A DNA stretch of 28,569 bases from an uncultured Clostridia bacterium. Lineage in GTDB: Bacteria; Bacillota; Clostridia; Christensenellales; Borkfalkiaceae. Positions 14,975 to 22,407 of the stretch are shown piece after piece (the stretch's first letter is position 1; each line of letters begins with the position of its first letter). Both the position numbers and the translations under genes were made by a program. The stretch is taken from assembly GCA_947629725.1 (NCBI GenBank), contig CANREU010000005.1:1-28569 (forward strand), in the 5' to 3' direction. A model generated the notes under the pieces. It was given only the letters and a program-made list of their open reading frames with translations. It did no database searches and had not been told where the DNA came from.

Positions 14975-16111
14975 ATGGGTACAGAGAGTATGGAAAGATT
15001 TGCAGAGTTGCATTATAAACCTAAAAGCAGTTTTTGGTATTCGACGGATGAGGGGAGCAGCGAAGAAATCGAAGCGCTAAAGACGGGGACAAAGGAAAAA
15101 TTTGCCGAGGCTTATTTGGGTAAGGGAGAGTCGATAGCCGAAGGCATTAAGACCTTTTTCTTGATGCTTATCGCCTGGCCGTTCGGGCTCTATATAGCGA
15201 TTCGCGATTTTGATGGTTTCGGATTTCTTTTAATCATTTCTATTGCATTTCCACCTTTTATGTGCGGAATTATAATGGGGCTGTTGCTCTATTATCGCAT
15301 GGAAATGTCGTTTGGGCTCGGGGCTCTTCTTATGAGTTTGGTGTGGATTGCTGCATTGGCGATCGCTTTTACGCGGGTAGGAGTATCGCGCCGCAGTTTG
15401 AAAAAGATACCGAAATGGCCGAATAAAGGAATAGGAAGCGGGATCAACGCATTTTATAAAGGCTCCTCCGTGCGCAGAGGCAATACCGTGTCGCCTTTCC
15501 TTTGGTACGGACAGAACAAGGTCGACGGCGGGACGATGGCCTACCTGCATTTACGGATCTCAAACGATTCCGCAGAGAAGAAGCTCTTCCGCGTTGCATG
15601 CTCATTGAACGTAATCATTCCCGTCGTGTCTCTGGCGGTCAGTCTTATCATCCTTGCCCTTTTTCCGCAAATGGTCGCTTCAGACAATTCTCCAATTCTA
15701 TTGGCAATATGGTTCGGTATAGGTTCCTTTATCGTTGCCGTGCTTTTAGATATGATTATATTTATATATTATTGGCAGGTAGAGGGATTGAAGGGAATCT
15801 ACGGTATTAATCGTTATACTTGTCCGAGTTGCTTTTACGCGAATACCTATTTCAAATCAAGTTCAAAGATGGAAGATAGGGGCCGCTATGAATGGGACAT
15901 TAATCAAAGAACGGGCTCTGAGACGATCGGAACGGTGTACGACAAGAAGAGCGGAAAAGAAGTCGGCACCGTAAGCAGGACAGTCGCGCACGGGACGACC
16001 GTCTATGGGAGGACTGAAGCACACACAACCTATTATACCTGTGCCTGTTGCGGGAAAACCGTAAGCCGCAGCGAGACCGTTCACCACGAGCAAGGGCGCT
16101 ACGACTGGTGA
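14975..16111 (+). CDS. Membrane protein with C-terminal interrupted zinc ribbon, unknown function
   Basis: The family is not recognised. The 378-residue protein has a hydrophilic N-terminus (1-55) and five likely membrane segments (about 57-77, 81-106, 114-134, 209-231 and 238-266). A 70-residue soluble loop (about 138-208) lies between the third and fourth. The C-terminal soluble domain has two CxxC pairs, C283/C286 and C356/C359, that look like the halves of one zinc ribbon separated by about 70 residues rich in Thr, Gly and charged residues. The base composition is visibly more AT-rich than the neighbours, with AAA, TTT and ATA codons common, which suggests separate ancestry. AAAGGAG lies upstream of the ATG and the promoter is a perfect consensus. 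It is divergent from the XRE regulator. Confidence 0.82.
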   Translation: MGTESMERFAELHYKPKSSFWYSTDEGSSEEIEALKTGTKEKFAEAYLGKGESIAEGIKTFFLMLIAWPFGLYIAIRDFDGFGFLLIISIAFPPFMCGIIMGLLLYYRMEMSFGLGALLMSLVWIAALAIAFTRVGVSRRSLKKIPKWPNKGIGSGINAFYKGSSVRRGNTVSPFLWYGQNKVDGGTMAYLHLRISNDSAEKKLFRVACSLNVIIPVVSLAVSLIILALFPQMVASDNSPILLAIWFGIGSFIVAVLLDMIIFIYYWQVEGLKGIYGINRYTCPSCFYANTYFKSSSKMEDRGRYEWDINQRTGSETIGTVYDKKSGKEVGTVSRTVAHGTTVYGRTEAHTTYYTCACCGKTVSRSETVHHEQGRYDW

Positions 16112-16159
16112 CTGGTGACCGCCTTTTGCGCTTCCCGCACAAAAATCGTTCAAACATTT

Positions 16160-16196
16160 CCCCCTCATTCGCTTGACGAAAAAGGGGGGCTTTTGT
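16160..16196 (+). terminator. Terminator-like hairpin after the membrane protein gene, overlapping the purE promoter
   Basis: CCCCC (16160-16164) can pair with the GGGGGG run (16184-16189), and inner TTCG with CGAA, followed by CTTTTGTT. The TTGACG -35 box of the purine promoter lies in its loop and inner stem. Confidence 0.55.
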
Positions 16197-16202
16197 TATA
16201 AT
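16173..16202 (+). promoter_or_regulatory. Sigma-A promoter of the purine locus
   Basis: TTGACG (16173-16178) and TATAAT (16197-16202) are 18 bases apart. It is the only clear promoter seen upstream of purE and would give a leader of about 125 bases. Confidence 0.8.
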
Positions 16203-16208
16203 ATTGTC

Positions 16209-16320
16209 ATGAATAGAGCAGGCGGGTTTCTCCGCGGAGAGCGGGGAGAAAATTCAATCGTTCGTTCGTGAAAAAGGCAGTTTTTTCTACGCGGAAAAAA
16301 CCTGCCTCCTTTTATTTTTT
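16209..16320 (+). promoter_or_regulatory. Structured purE leader, possible transcription attenuator
   Basis: Three pairings are visible. Hairpin 1 is TTTCTCCGC (16227-16235) with GCGGGGAGAAA (16241-16251). A terminator-like hairpin is GGCAGTTTTTT (16276-16286) with AAAAAACCTGCC (16295-16306), followed by TCCTTTTATTTTTT. A competing pairing joins 16220-16229 with 16298-16307: ten pairs, one a G-U. The competing pairing shares bases with both hairpins, so the arrangement fits an antiterminator/terminator switch. It does not match the conserved core of the guanine/adenine riboswitch. The controlling ligand or protein is unknown; a regulatory role is an inference from folding by eye. Confidence 0.5.
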
Positions 16321-16333
16321 CGGAGGTTGTAAG

Positions 16334-16828
16334 ATGAAAAAGGTCGCCGTTTTGATGGGCTCCGATTCCGATCTTCCCGTCGTGGGGAAGGTATTCTCGG
16401 TGTTCGATGAGCTCGGTATCCCCTACGAAGCGCACGTCTGTTCCGCGCACCGCACGCCCGAGGAGGCGCGCGCCCTTGCGCTGAACGCGAAGAAGAACGG
16501 CTTCGGCGTCATCATTGCCGCGGCGGGCATGGCGGCGCACCTTGCGGGAGCGATCGCCGCGAACACCGCGCTGCCCGTGATCGGCATCCCGATAAAGTCG
16601 GGCGGGCTCGGAGGGATCGACGCGCTCCTCTCCACCGTACAGATGCCCTCGGGCATTCCCGTGGCGACGGTCGCCATCGACGGCGCGAAGAACGCCGCCT
16701 ATCTTGCGGCGGAGATCCTCGCTCTCTCCGACGAAGGGCTCTACGAAAAGCTCCTCCAATGCCGCGGGAAGGAGAAGAAGAGCGTCCTCGAAAAGGACGC
16801 CCATCTCGCCGAAAAATACAACAAATAA
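16334..16828 (+). CDS. purE: N5-carboxyaminoimidazole ribonucleotide mutase (class I PurE)
   Basis: Converts N5-CAIR to CAIR in purine synthesis. It is 164 residues. The class I signature is clear: GSDSDLPV at 9-16, CSAHRTPEE with the catalytic H39, AAGMAAHLAGAIAA, and STVQMPSGIPVATVAI. Class I enzymes normally need PurK to make N5-CAIR, and no purK is present in this window, so it is expected elsewhere. The start is set by GGAGG (16322-16326) with seven bases to ATG; the frame extends further upstream into the leader hairpin and is not considered coding there. It is the first gene of the purine locus, with purC following 34 bases later. Confidence 0.95.
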   Translation: MKKVAVLMGSDSDLPVVGKVFSVFDELGIPYEAHVCSAHRTPEEARALALNAKKNGFGVIIAAAGMAAHLAGAIAANTALPVIGIPIKSGGLGGIDALLSTVQMPSGIPVATVAIDGAKNAAYLAAEILALSDEGLYEKLLQCRGKEKKSVLEKDAHLAEKYNK

Positions 16829-16862
16829 CGGTCCGTACAAAACAAACAGGAGGAATACGGGT

Positions 16863-17576
16863 ATGGAAAAGAAGGAACAGCTCTACGAAGGCAAGGCGAA
16901 GAAAGTGTATGCGACGGACGACAAGGACCTTGTCATCGTCTCCTACAAGGACGACGCGACGGCGTTCGACGGCCTCAAAAAGGGCACCATTGCGGGGAAG
17001 GGCGTCGTCAACAACCTCATGACCAACAGGATGATGCAGCTCCTCGAAAAGGCGGGCGTCCCCACCCATTTCGTGAAGGAGCTCTCCGAGCGGGAGACCC
17101 TCGTGAAGAAGGTGCACATCGTGCCCCTCGAAGTCATCATCCGCAACGTGTCCGCGGGCTCTTTTGCGAAGCGCTACGGCGTGGAAGAGGGCATTCCCTT
17201 CGACGAGCCCACCATCGAGTTCTCCTATAAGAACGACGACTTGCACGATCCGCTCATCAACGACTACCACGCGATCGCCCTTCACCTTGCGACGAAAGAG
17301 GAGATCGCGCTCATCAAGCAGTATGCCTTCAAGGTGAACGACGTTCTGAAAGCATATTTCCTCACTCTCGGCGTGAAACTCATCGACTTCAAGCTCGAAT
17401 TCGGCAAGACGGCGGACGGGACGATCGTCCTCGCGGATGAGATCTCCCCCGACACCTGCCGCTTCTGGGATGCGAAGACCGATGAGAAGCTGGATAAGGA
17501 CCGCTTCCGCCGCGATCTCGGCGGCGTAGAGGACGCATACAGGGAGATCTTCAAGCGCGTGACGGAAGGAAAGTAG
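16863..17576 (+). CDS. purC: Phosphoribosylaminoimidazole-succinocarboxamide synthase
   Basis: ATP-dependent enzyme joining CAIR and aspartate to give SAICAR. It is 237 residues, the standard bacterial length. Family motifs include YEGKAKKVY near the N-terminus, the signature VIIRNVSAGSFAKRYG, LIDFKLEFG, and the metal/ATP-binding DEISPDTCRFWD. AGGAGG lies eight bases before the ATG. The gene is linked to purE by a short gap and is followed by a 289-base gap filled with repeats before purF, which may reduce or stop read-through. Confidence 0.97.
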   Translation: MEKKEQLYEGKAKKVYATDDKDLVIVSYKDDATAFDGLKKGTIAGKGVVNNLMTNRMMQLLEKAGVPTHFVKELSERETLVKKVHIVPLEVIIRNVSAGSFAKRYGVEEGIPFDEPTIEFSYKNDDLHDPLINDYHAIALHLATKEEIALIKQYAFKVNDVLKAYFLTLGVKLIDFKLEFGKTADGTIVLADEISPDTCRFWDAKTDEKLDKDRFRRDLGGVEDAYREIFKRVTEGK

Positions 17577-17589
17577 AGGGGCGGGCATC

Positions 17590-17680
17590 CCCTCTTGAGG
17601 GAGCTGTCACGCCCCGCCCTTTTCTTGGCGCCCCCATTGGGGGAGCTGTCACGGCTGCCCTTGCCGTGACTGAGGGGGTT
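17590..17680. repeat. Nested hairpin repeat, GGCGCCCCC...GAGGGGGTT type
   Basis: The main unit, 17627-17680, has a CCCCCATTGGGGG hairpin, then AGCTGTC, then GTCACGGC paired with GCCGTGAC, then TGAGGGGGTT. A second copy lies at 19363-19413 with matching arms, and partial copies lie just before each (17590-17611 and near 19313-19332). Confidence 0.75.
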
Positions 17681-17722
17681 CTCGGCATCCCTCACGTAGG
17701 CTGCAAACCCCTATCCCCCCTT

Positions 17723-17832
17723 CGGGGTACTTCCCCCAAGAGGGGGAAGCAAGATGGGTTGGTCGGGGTACTTCCCCCAAAAGGGGGAAGCAAGGTGGGT
17801 TGGTCGGGGTACTTCCCCCAAGAGGGGGAAGC
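17723..17832. repeat. Three tandem copies of a 41-bp hairpin unit upstream of purF
   Basis: Units start at 17723, 17764 and 17805. Each contains CGGGGTA followed by a perfect hairpin with arms CTTCCCCC and GGGGGAAG and loop AAGA or AAAA. The copies differ at only one or two bases. The third ends 33 bases before the purF ATG. Confidence 0.85.
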
Positions 17833-17865
17833 TGAAATAGAGGATAACAGGACGGCGGAGGTTAT

Positions 17866-19305
17866 ATGTCTCAAATTCATGAGGAATGCGGCGTTTTCGG
17901 CATCTTCGCGCCCCAAGTGCAGGACGTGGCGAGCACGTGCTACTATGCGCTCTTCGCCCTCCAGCACCGCGGGCAGGAATCGGCGGGCATCGTCGTCAAC
18001 CGCGACGGCGTCTTCACCGCCTATAAGGACGAGGGGCTCGTGAACGATGTGTTCACGGCGGAAAACCTCGCCCGCCTCGGCGAGGGGAACATGGCGATCG
18101 GGCACGTCCGCTATTCCACGACGGGCGCGGGCGGCAGGGAAAACGCCCAGCCCATCGTCGTAAACCACCTGAAGGGCAACATGGCGCTCGCCCACAACGG
18201 GAACCTCGTCAACTCCTACGAGCTCCGCAGCGAGCTCGAGAACGAGGGGAGCATCTTCCACACGACGACGGACACCGAGGTCATCTCCTATGTCATCACG
18301 AAGGAGCGGGTGAAGAGCCGCTCCATCGAGGAGGCGGTGCTCTCCGCAATGGACAGGCTGAAGGGCGCCTATTCCCTCGTCGTGATGTCTCCCTCCAAGC
18401 TCCTCGCCGCGCGCGATCCCCACGGTTTCCACCCCCTGTGCTACGGCAGGCGGGCGGACGGGGCGTATATCGTCGCCTCCGAGAGCTGCGCCCTCGACTC
18501 CGTCGGCGCGACCCTCATCCGCGAACTCGACCCCGGCGAGATGCTCGTCTTTACGAAGGACGGAGTGCAGAGCGACCGCTCCCACTGCGGCGGCAAGAAG
18601 AGCCTCTGCGTGTTTGAGTACCTCTACATCGCCCGTCCCGACTCGGTCATCGAGGGGAATTCGGTGCACGAGGCGAGAAAGCAGGCGGGGCGGTTCCTCG
18701 CCGAAAAGTATAAGATCGCGGCGGACATCGTCATCGGGGTCCCCGATTCGTGGCTGGACGCCGCCTACGGCTATGCCGAGGCCTCGGGCATTCCCTATGG
18801 GATCGGCTTCATCAAGAACAAGTACATCGGCAGGACCTTCATTGCCCCCGTTCAGGCGGCGCGGGAGGACAGGGTGCGGATAAAACTCAACGTGTTGAAA
18901 TCGGCGATCGCGGGGAAGAGGGTCGTCCTCGTGGACGACTCCATCGTCCGCGGGACGACCTGTGCGCGCATTGTACACATGCTGCGCGGTGCGGGAGCGA
19001 AGGAGGTGCACATGCTCTCCTCGGCGCCCGCCTTTTTGAACCCCTGCTACTACGGCACGGACATCGACTCGCGGGACAACCTCATCGCCTGCCACCACCC
19101 GGTGCCCGAGATCGCGAAGATCATCGGCGCGGACAGCGTGGGCTATCTCGACTTGAAGGACGTACACTTCCTCACGGGGGGAGACGGCACGGGCTTCTGC
19201 ACGGCATGTTTCGACGGCGACTATCCCACCGAGGCGCCCGCCGAGAGCAACAAGAACCGCTTCGAGCGGCCCATTTCCGAGAACCCGAAGTATCGGAAGG
19301 AATAG
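17866..19305 (+). CDS. purF: Amidophosphoribosyltransferase (4Fe-4S type)
   Basis: First committed step of purine synthesis: PRPP + glutamine to 5-phosphoribosylamine. It is 479 residues. An N-terminal glutaminase domain starts at C8 in HEECGVFGI, so a seven-residue propeptide is expected to be removed. QHRGQESAGI, GHVRYSTTG and HNGNLVN line its active site. The PRPP loop is VVLVDDSIVRGTT. The four cysteines expected to bind the 4Fe-4S cluster in Bacillus-type PurF are all present (C248, C394, C445, C448), implying an oxygen-sensitive, cluster-dependent enzyme as in B. subtilis. GGAGG lies four bases before the ATG. Repeats isolate it from both purC and purM. Confidence 0.97.
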   Translation: MSQIHEECGVFGIFAPQVQDVASTCYYALFALQHRGQESAGIVVNRDGVFTAYKDEGLVNDVFTAENLARLGEGNMAIGHVRYSTTGAGGRENAQPIVVNHLKGNMALAHNGNLVNSYELRSELENEGSIFHTTTDTEVISYVITKERVKSRSIEEAVLSAMDRLKGAYSLVVMSPSKLLAARDPHGFHPLCYGRRADGAYIVASESCALDSVGATLIRELDPGEMLVFTKDGVQSDRSHCGGKKSLCVFEYLYIARPDSVIEGNSVHEARKQAGRFLAEKYKIAADIVIGVPDSWLDAAYGYAEASGIPYGIGFIKNKYIGRTFIAPVQAAREDRVRIKLNVLKSAIAGKRVVLVDDSIVRGTTCARIVHMLRGAGAKEVHMLSSAPAFLNPCYYGTDIDSRDNLIACHHPVPEIAKIIGADSVGYLDLKDVHFLTGGDGTGFCTACFDGDYPTEAPAESNKNRFERPISENPKYRKE

Positions 19306-19589
19306 CGGGCCTCTCGGCGCCCTTATTGGGAGGACGCGGCGGCTCGGACGCCCGACCCTCTCGGCTCCCCCTGTTGGGGGAGCTGTCGCGGCGTAGCCGT
19401 GACTGAGGGGGTTCGGGATCGCGGGGGCGTACCCCCGCCCCTACCCCTCCCCCTTACGCAGGGGGAGGGCAAGAAGTCGGGCCCCGAGCGTCCGGCACGT
19501 CATCCCGAACACTCCGCACGTCATCCCGAGCGCAGCCGAGGGATCTCGTCTTCAACCGTAAACCACAGTCATAAGAAGGAAACATCCAT
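19306..19589. repeat. Repeat-filled gap between purF and purM
   Basis: No gene is supported. It holds the second GGCTCCCCC...GAGGGGGTT unit (19363-19413), an inverted CCCCTCCCCCTTACGCAGGGGGAGGG hairpin near 19444-19469, and a CGTCATCCCGAGCGCAGCCGAGGGATC unit at 19519-19545 with a fragment just before it. The last is a short hairpin repeat type common in Firmicute genomes. AAGGAAA upstream of purM serves as its ribosome binding site. Confidence 0.7.
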
Positions 19590-20627
19590 ATGCAAAAGAG
19601 TTATTCCGAGAGCTACAAAGAGGCGGGGGTAGACATCACCGCAGGGTACAGGGCGGTCGAGCTCATGAAAAAGCACGTCGCGCGCACCGTCCCCGGGGGG
19701 ACGGCGGACGTCATCGGCGGCTTCGGCGGGCTCTATCCCCTCGACGTAAAGGGCATGGAGGAACCCGTGCTCGTCTCGGGTACGGACGGCGTCGGCACCA
19801 AACTGCGCATCGCACAGCTTCTTAACAGGCACGACACCATCGGCATCGACTGCGTCGCCATGTGCGTGAACGACATCATCTGCTGCGGCGCAAAGCCCCT
19901 CTTCTTCCTCGACTACATCGCCTGCGGGAAGAACATCCCCGAAAAGATCGCGGACATCGTGGGGGGCGTCGCCGAGGGCTGCGTGCAGGCGGGCTGCCGC
20001 CTCGTCGGAGGCGAAACGGCCGAACATCCCGGCACCATGTCCGAGGATGACTACGATATAGCGGGCTTTGCGGTGGGCGCCGTCGACAGGAAAAAGATCG
20101 TCGACAACGCCAAAATGAGGGCGGGGGACGTGATGCTCGCCCTGCCCTCCTCGGGGGTGCACTCCAACGGGTTTTCCCTCGTGCGCAAGGTGCTCGACAT
20201 CGAGCATGCAAACCTCACTGCCCCCGTAGAAGAGCTCGGCGGGAAGAGCTTGGGGGAGACCCTGCTTGCCCCCACCGTCATCTATGTGAAGCCCGTCCTC
20301 GCCCTCCTCGAAAAGGTGGAGGTGAAGGGCATTTCCCACATCACGGGCGGCGGATTTTACGAGAACATGCCCCGCTCCATTCCGAAGGGGCTGGGCGTAA
20401 AAATCGAGAAGGGGTGCGTAAAAACGCCACCCATCTTCCCGTTTATCCAAAGAGCAGGCAACATTTCGGAGCACGACATGTTCAACACCTTCAACATGGG
20501 GGTGGGGATGAGCGTGGTCGTCGCCGAAAAGGATATGGAAACGGCGCTCGCCGTTTTGAAGGAACAGGGCGTGGACGCCTACCGCCTCGGCACGATCGCC
20601 GAAGGGGAGGGCGTCACCCTCTTGTGA
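19590..20627 (+). CDS. purM: Phosphoribosylformylglycinamidine cyclo-ligase (AIR synthetase)
   Basis: ATP-dependent ring closure of FGAM to AIR. It is 345 residues, the normal length. Motifs are SYKEAGVDITAGYRAVELMK at the N-terminus, SGTDGVGTKLRIA, CVAMCVNDIICCGAKPLFFL, VGGETAEHPG, HSNGFSLVRKV, and HITGGGFYENMPR followed by FNMGVGM. All are typical of PurM, which belongs to the same ATP-binding superfamily as PurL. The start ATG follows AAGGAAACATCCAT. The next gene, the TIR/LRR protein, begins 15 bases after the stop with its own strong ribosome binding site, so they are probably cotranscribed. Confidence 0.97.
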   Translation: MQKSYSESYKEAGVDITAGYRAVELMKKHVARTVPGGTADVIGGFGGLYPLDVKGMEEPVLVSGTDGVGTKLRIAQLLNRHDTIGIDCVAMCVNDIICCGAKPLFFLDYIACGKNIPEKIADIVGGVAEGCVQAGCRLVGGETAEHPGTMSEDDYDIAGFAVGAVDRKKIVDNAKMRAGDVMLALPSSGVHSNGFSLVRKVLDIEHANLTAPVEELGGKSLGETLLAPTVIYVKPVLALLEKVEVKGISHITGGGFYENMPRSIPKGLGVKIEKGCVKTPPIFPFIQRAGNISEHDMFNTFNMGVGMSVVVAEKDMETALAVLKEQGVDAYRLGTIAEGEGVTLL

Positions 20628-20642
20628 TACGGGAGGAAGAGT

Positions 20643-22406
20643 ATGGAACTTCGGGAATTCACCTGCAAATGCTGCACGGCGCCCCTCGATATAGGGGAGG
20701 CGGTTGGTCGGGCGGTCCGCTGCAAATATTGCGGGACGGTCTTTCTGCTCGCGCGGGAGGACGAGGGGAAGGTCGCCGACCTTCTGCGGAGCGCCGAGCT
20801 CCTCCTCGACACCTGCAAGTTCGACGAGGCGTACACGGCATACGCGAAGGCGGCGGAGCTTGATAGTGAGGAGCCCGAGGCATACTTCGGCATGGCGCTT
20901 GCCGCGTTTAAGGTACAGTACTTAAAGGACGAGGTCAACGAGCGCTTGCAGCCCATTTGTCACGAAATCTCCGAGAAGGTTTTTTCGGACGACAAGAATT
21001 TCCGCCGCGCATTGGAGCTTGCGACCGACGAGCAGAAGCGGGAGTATCTTGCGCGCGCGGAGGGAATCGACCGTATCCGCAAAGAGTTTTACGCCCTGAA
21101 AGAGAGCGGGCTCGATTACGACTGTTTCCTCTGCACGAAGGTCTCCGACGAACACGGCGGCACCACGCAGGACAGCCACGAGGCCTTCAAACTCTACCAC
21201 CATTTGAAGAAAAAGGGATACGCCCCCTTCTATTCGGAGGCGGAGACGGGGGCCCGCACGGGGAGCGACTACGAGGCACTGATCCTGTACGCGCTCTACA
21301 CGAGCGAGTGCATGCTCATTGTCTGTTCCGACGAAGAGTATTTGCAGACCAAGTGGGTGAAAAACGAATATATGCGGTTTTTACACATGCTCGCGAACGA
21401 GGAGAAGGAGCGGGACGCGCTCACATTCGTCTTTTCGGGCAAGCCCGTGGAGAAACTTCCGAGCGGGAAGAAGGTACAGGGCATCGACCTTTCCAAGCCC
21501 GACGCCTACACCCGCATCGAAGATTTCGTGCAAACACACACCCCCGCGGCAAAAAAGCGCCGCGAAGAGGAAGCGGAAAAGAAAGATAAAGAAATTGCCG
21601 AACTCAAAGAACAGCTTGCCCGCATGAAAGAGGAGCAAGCGGCCGCTGCTTCCCCCGCGAACTTGTCGCCCGCACAGTTCGTCACGATGATGAGAGAGGC
21701 GGAGGAAAAGGAGCGCAAAGAGAAGGAGGAAGAGGAAAAGCGGCGCCGTGAATATCTTGCGCAGTTTGTAATAAAAAACGGCGTCCTGAAAAAATACAAC
21801 GGGAAAGGCGGTGCCGTCGTGATCCCCGACGGTGTGACTTCGATTGATAAGAGTGCTTTTTATAATTGCAACGAACTGAAAAGCATTGAAATTCCAAACA
21901 GTGTGACTTCGATCGGCGAATGGGCGTTCGGTGCCTGTGCGGGACTTGAGGGGGAATTGAAGATCTCGGAGAGCGTGACGTCGATCGGCGACGGTGCATT
22001 TTGGAATTGCAAGCGGCTTACGGGCGAGTTGAAAATTCCAAACGGCGTGACCTCGATCGGGAAACATGCGTTTGACGATTGTCTTGGATTTACGGGCGCG
22101 TTGAGAATTCCCGGCGGAGTGACAGCAATAGGAGATTTTGCGTTTCATGGTTGCAGCGGGCTGACGAATGTTATTATCCCTGATAGCGTGACTTCGATTG
22201 AACAAATGGCGTTCGGCGGTTGCATCGGACTGACGAGCCTTGAAATTCCGAGCAGCGTGACCTCGATTGGAGGAAAAGCGTTTGACGGTTGTAATCGGCT
22301 TGAAAAAGTAACCATTCCCAATCGGTTCAAGGGGCTTATGAATGCGGGTCTCAAAAAAATCTTTGGGAGCAACTATAAGAAAATCCAATTCACCTTTACA
22401 GAGTAA
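20643..22406 (+). CDS. Zinc ribbon-TPR-TIR-coiled coil-leucine-rich repeat protein
   Basis: A 587-residue multidomain protein of unknown role. Residues 8-30 are a zinc ribbon (C8/C11 and C27/C30, with C10 extra). Residues about 40-90 look like TPR helices. Residues about 158-290 are a TIR domain: DYDCFLCTKVSD, then YEALILYALYTSECMLIVCS with E211 at the position of the catalytic glutamate of TIR NADases, then WVKNEYMRF. A charged Glu/Lys/Arg coiled coil spans about 300-380. From about 393, seven 23-24-residue BspA-like repeats (IPxxVTSIGxxAFxxC) run almost to the end. There is no signal peptide or membrane segment, so it should be cytosolic. GGGAGG precedes the ATG. The gene lies in the purine operon, 15 bases after purM and one base before purN. 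NADase or defence activity is possible but unproven. Confidence 0.85.
   Translation: MELREFTCKCCTAPLDIGEAVGRAVRCKYCGTVFLLAREDEGKVADLLRSAELLLDTCKFDEAYTAYAKAAELDSEEPEAYFGMALAAFKVQYLKDEVNERLQPICHEISEKVFSDDKNFRRALELATDEQKREYLARAEGIDRIRKEFYALKESGLDYDCFLCTKVSDEHGGTTQDSHEAFKLYHHLKKKGYAPFYSEAETGARTGSDYEALILYALYTSECMLIVCSDEEYLQTKWVKNEYMRFLHMLANEEKERDALTFVFSGKPVEKLPSGKKVQGIDLSKPDAYTRIEDFVQTHTPAAKKRREEEAEKKDKEIAELKEQLARMKEEQAAAASPANLSPAQFVTMMREAEEKERKEKEEEEKRRREYLAQFVIKNGVLKKYNGKGGAVVIPDGVTSIDKSAFYNCNELKSIEIPNSVTSIGEWAFGACAGLEGELKISESVTSIGDGAFWNCKRLTGELKIPNGVTSIGKHAFDDCLGFTGALRIPGGVTAIGDFAFHGCSGLTNVIIPDSVTSIEQMAFGGCIGLTSLEIPSSVTSIGGKAFDGCNRLEKVTIPNRFKGLMNAGLKKIFGSNYKKIQFTFTE
21822..22332 (+). repeat. 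Seven tandem leucine-rich repeats (BspA type) in the coding sequence
   Basis: Imperfect 69-72-base units encoding IPxxVTSIGxxAFxxCxxL. The segment is noticeably richer in A and T than the first two thirds of the same gene and than the pur genes. Confidence 0.85.
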
Positions 22407-22407
22407 T

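Noticed and set aside
16209..16320. Classical purine riboswitch in the purE leader
   Set aside because: The conserved three-way junction and loop sequences of that class are not present; only a generic hairpin pair and a competing pairing are seen.
17723..17832. Tandem repeat as a short CRISPR array
   Set aside because: The whole 41-base unit is repeated, with no variable spacers, and no cas genes are nearby.
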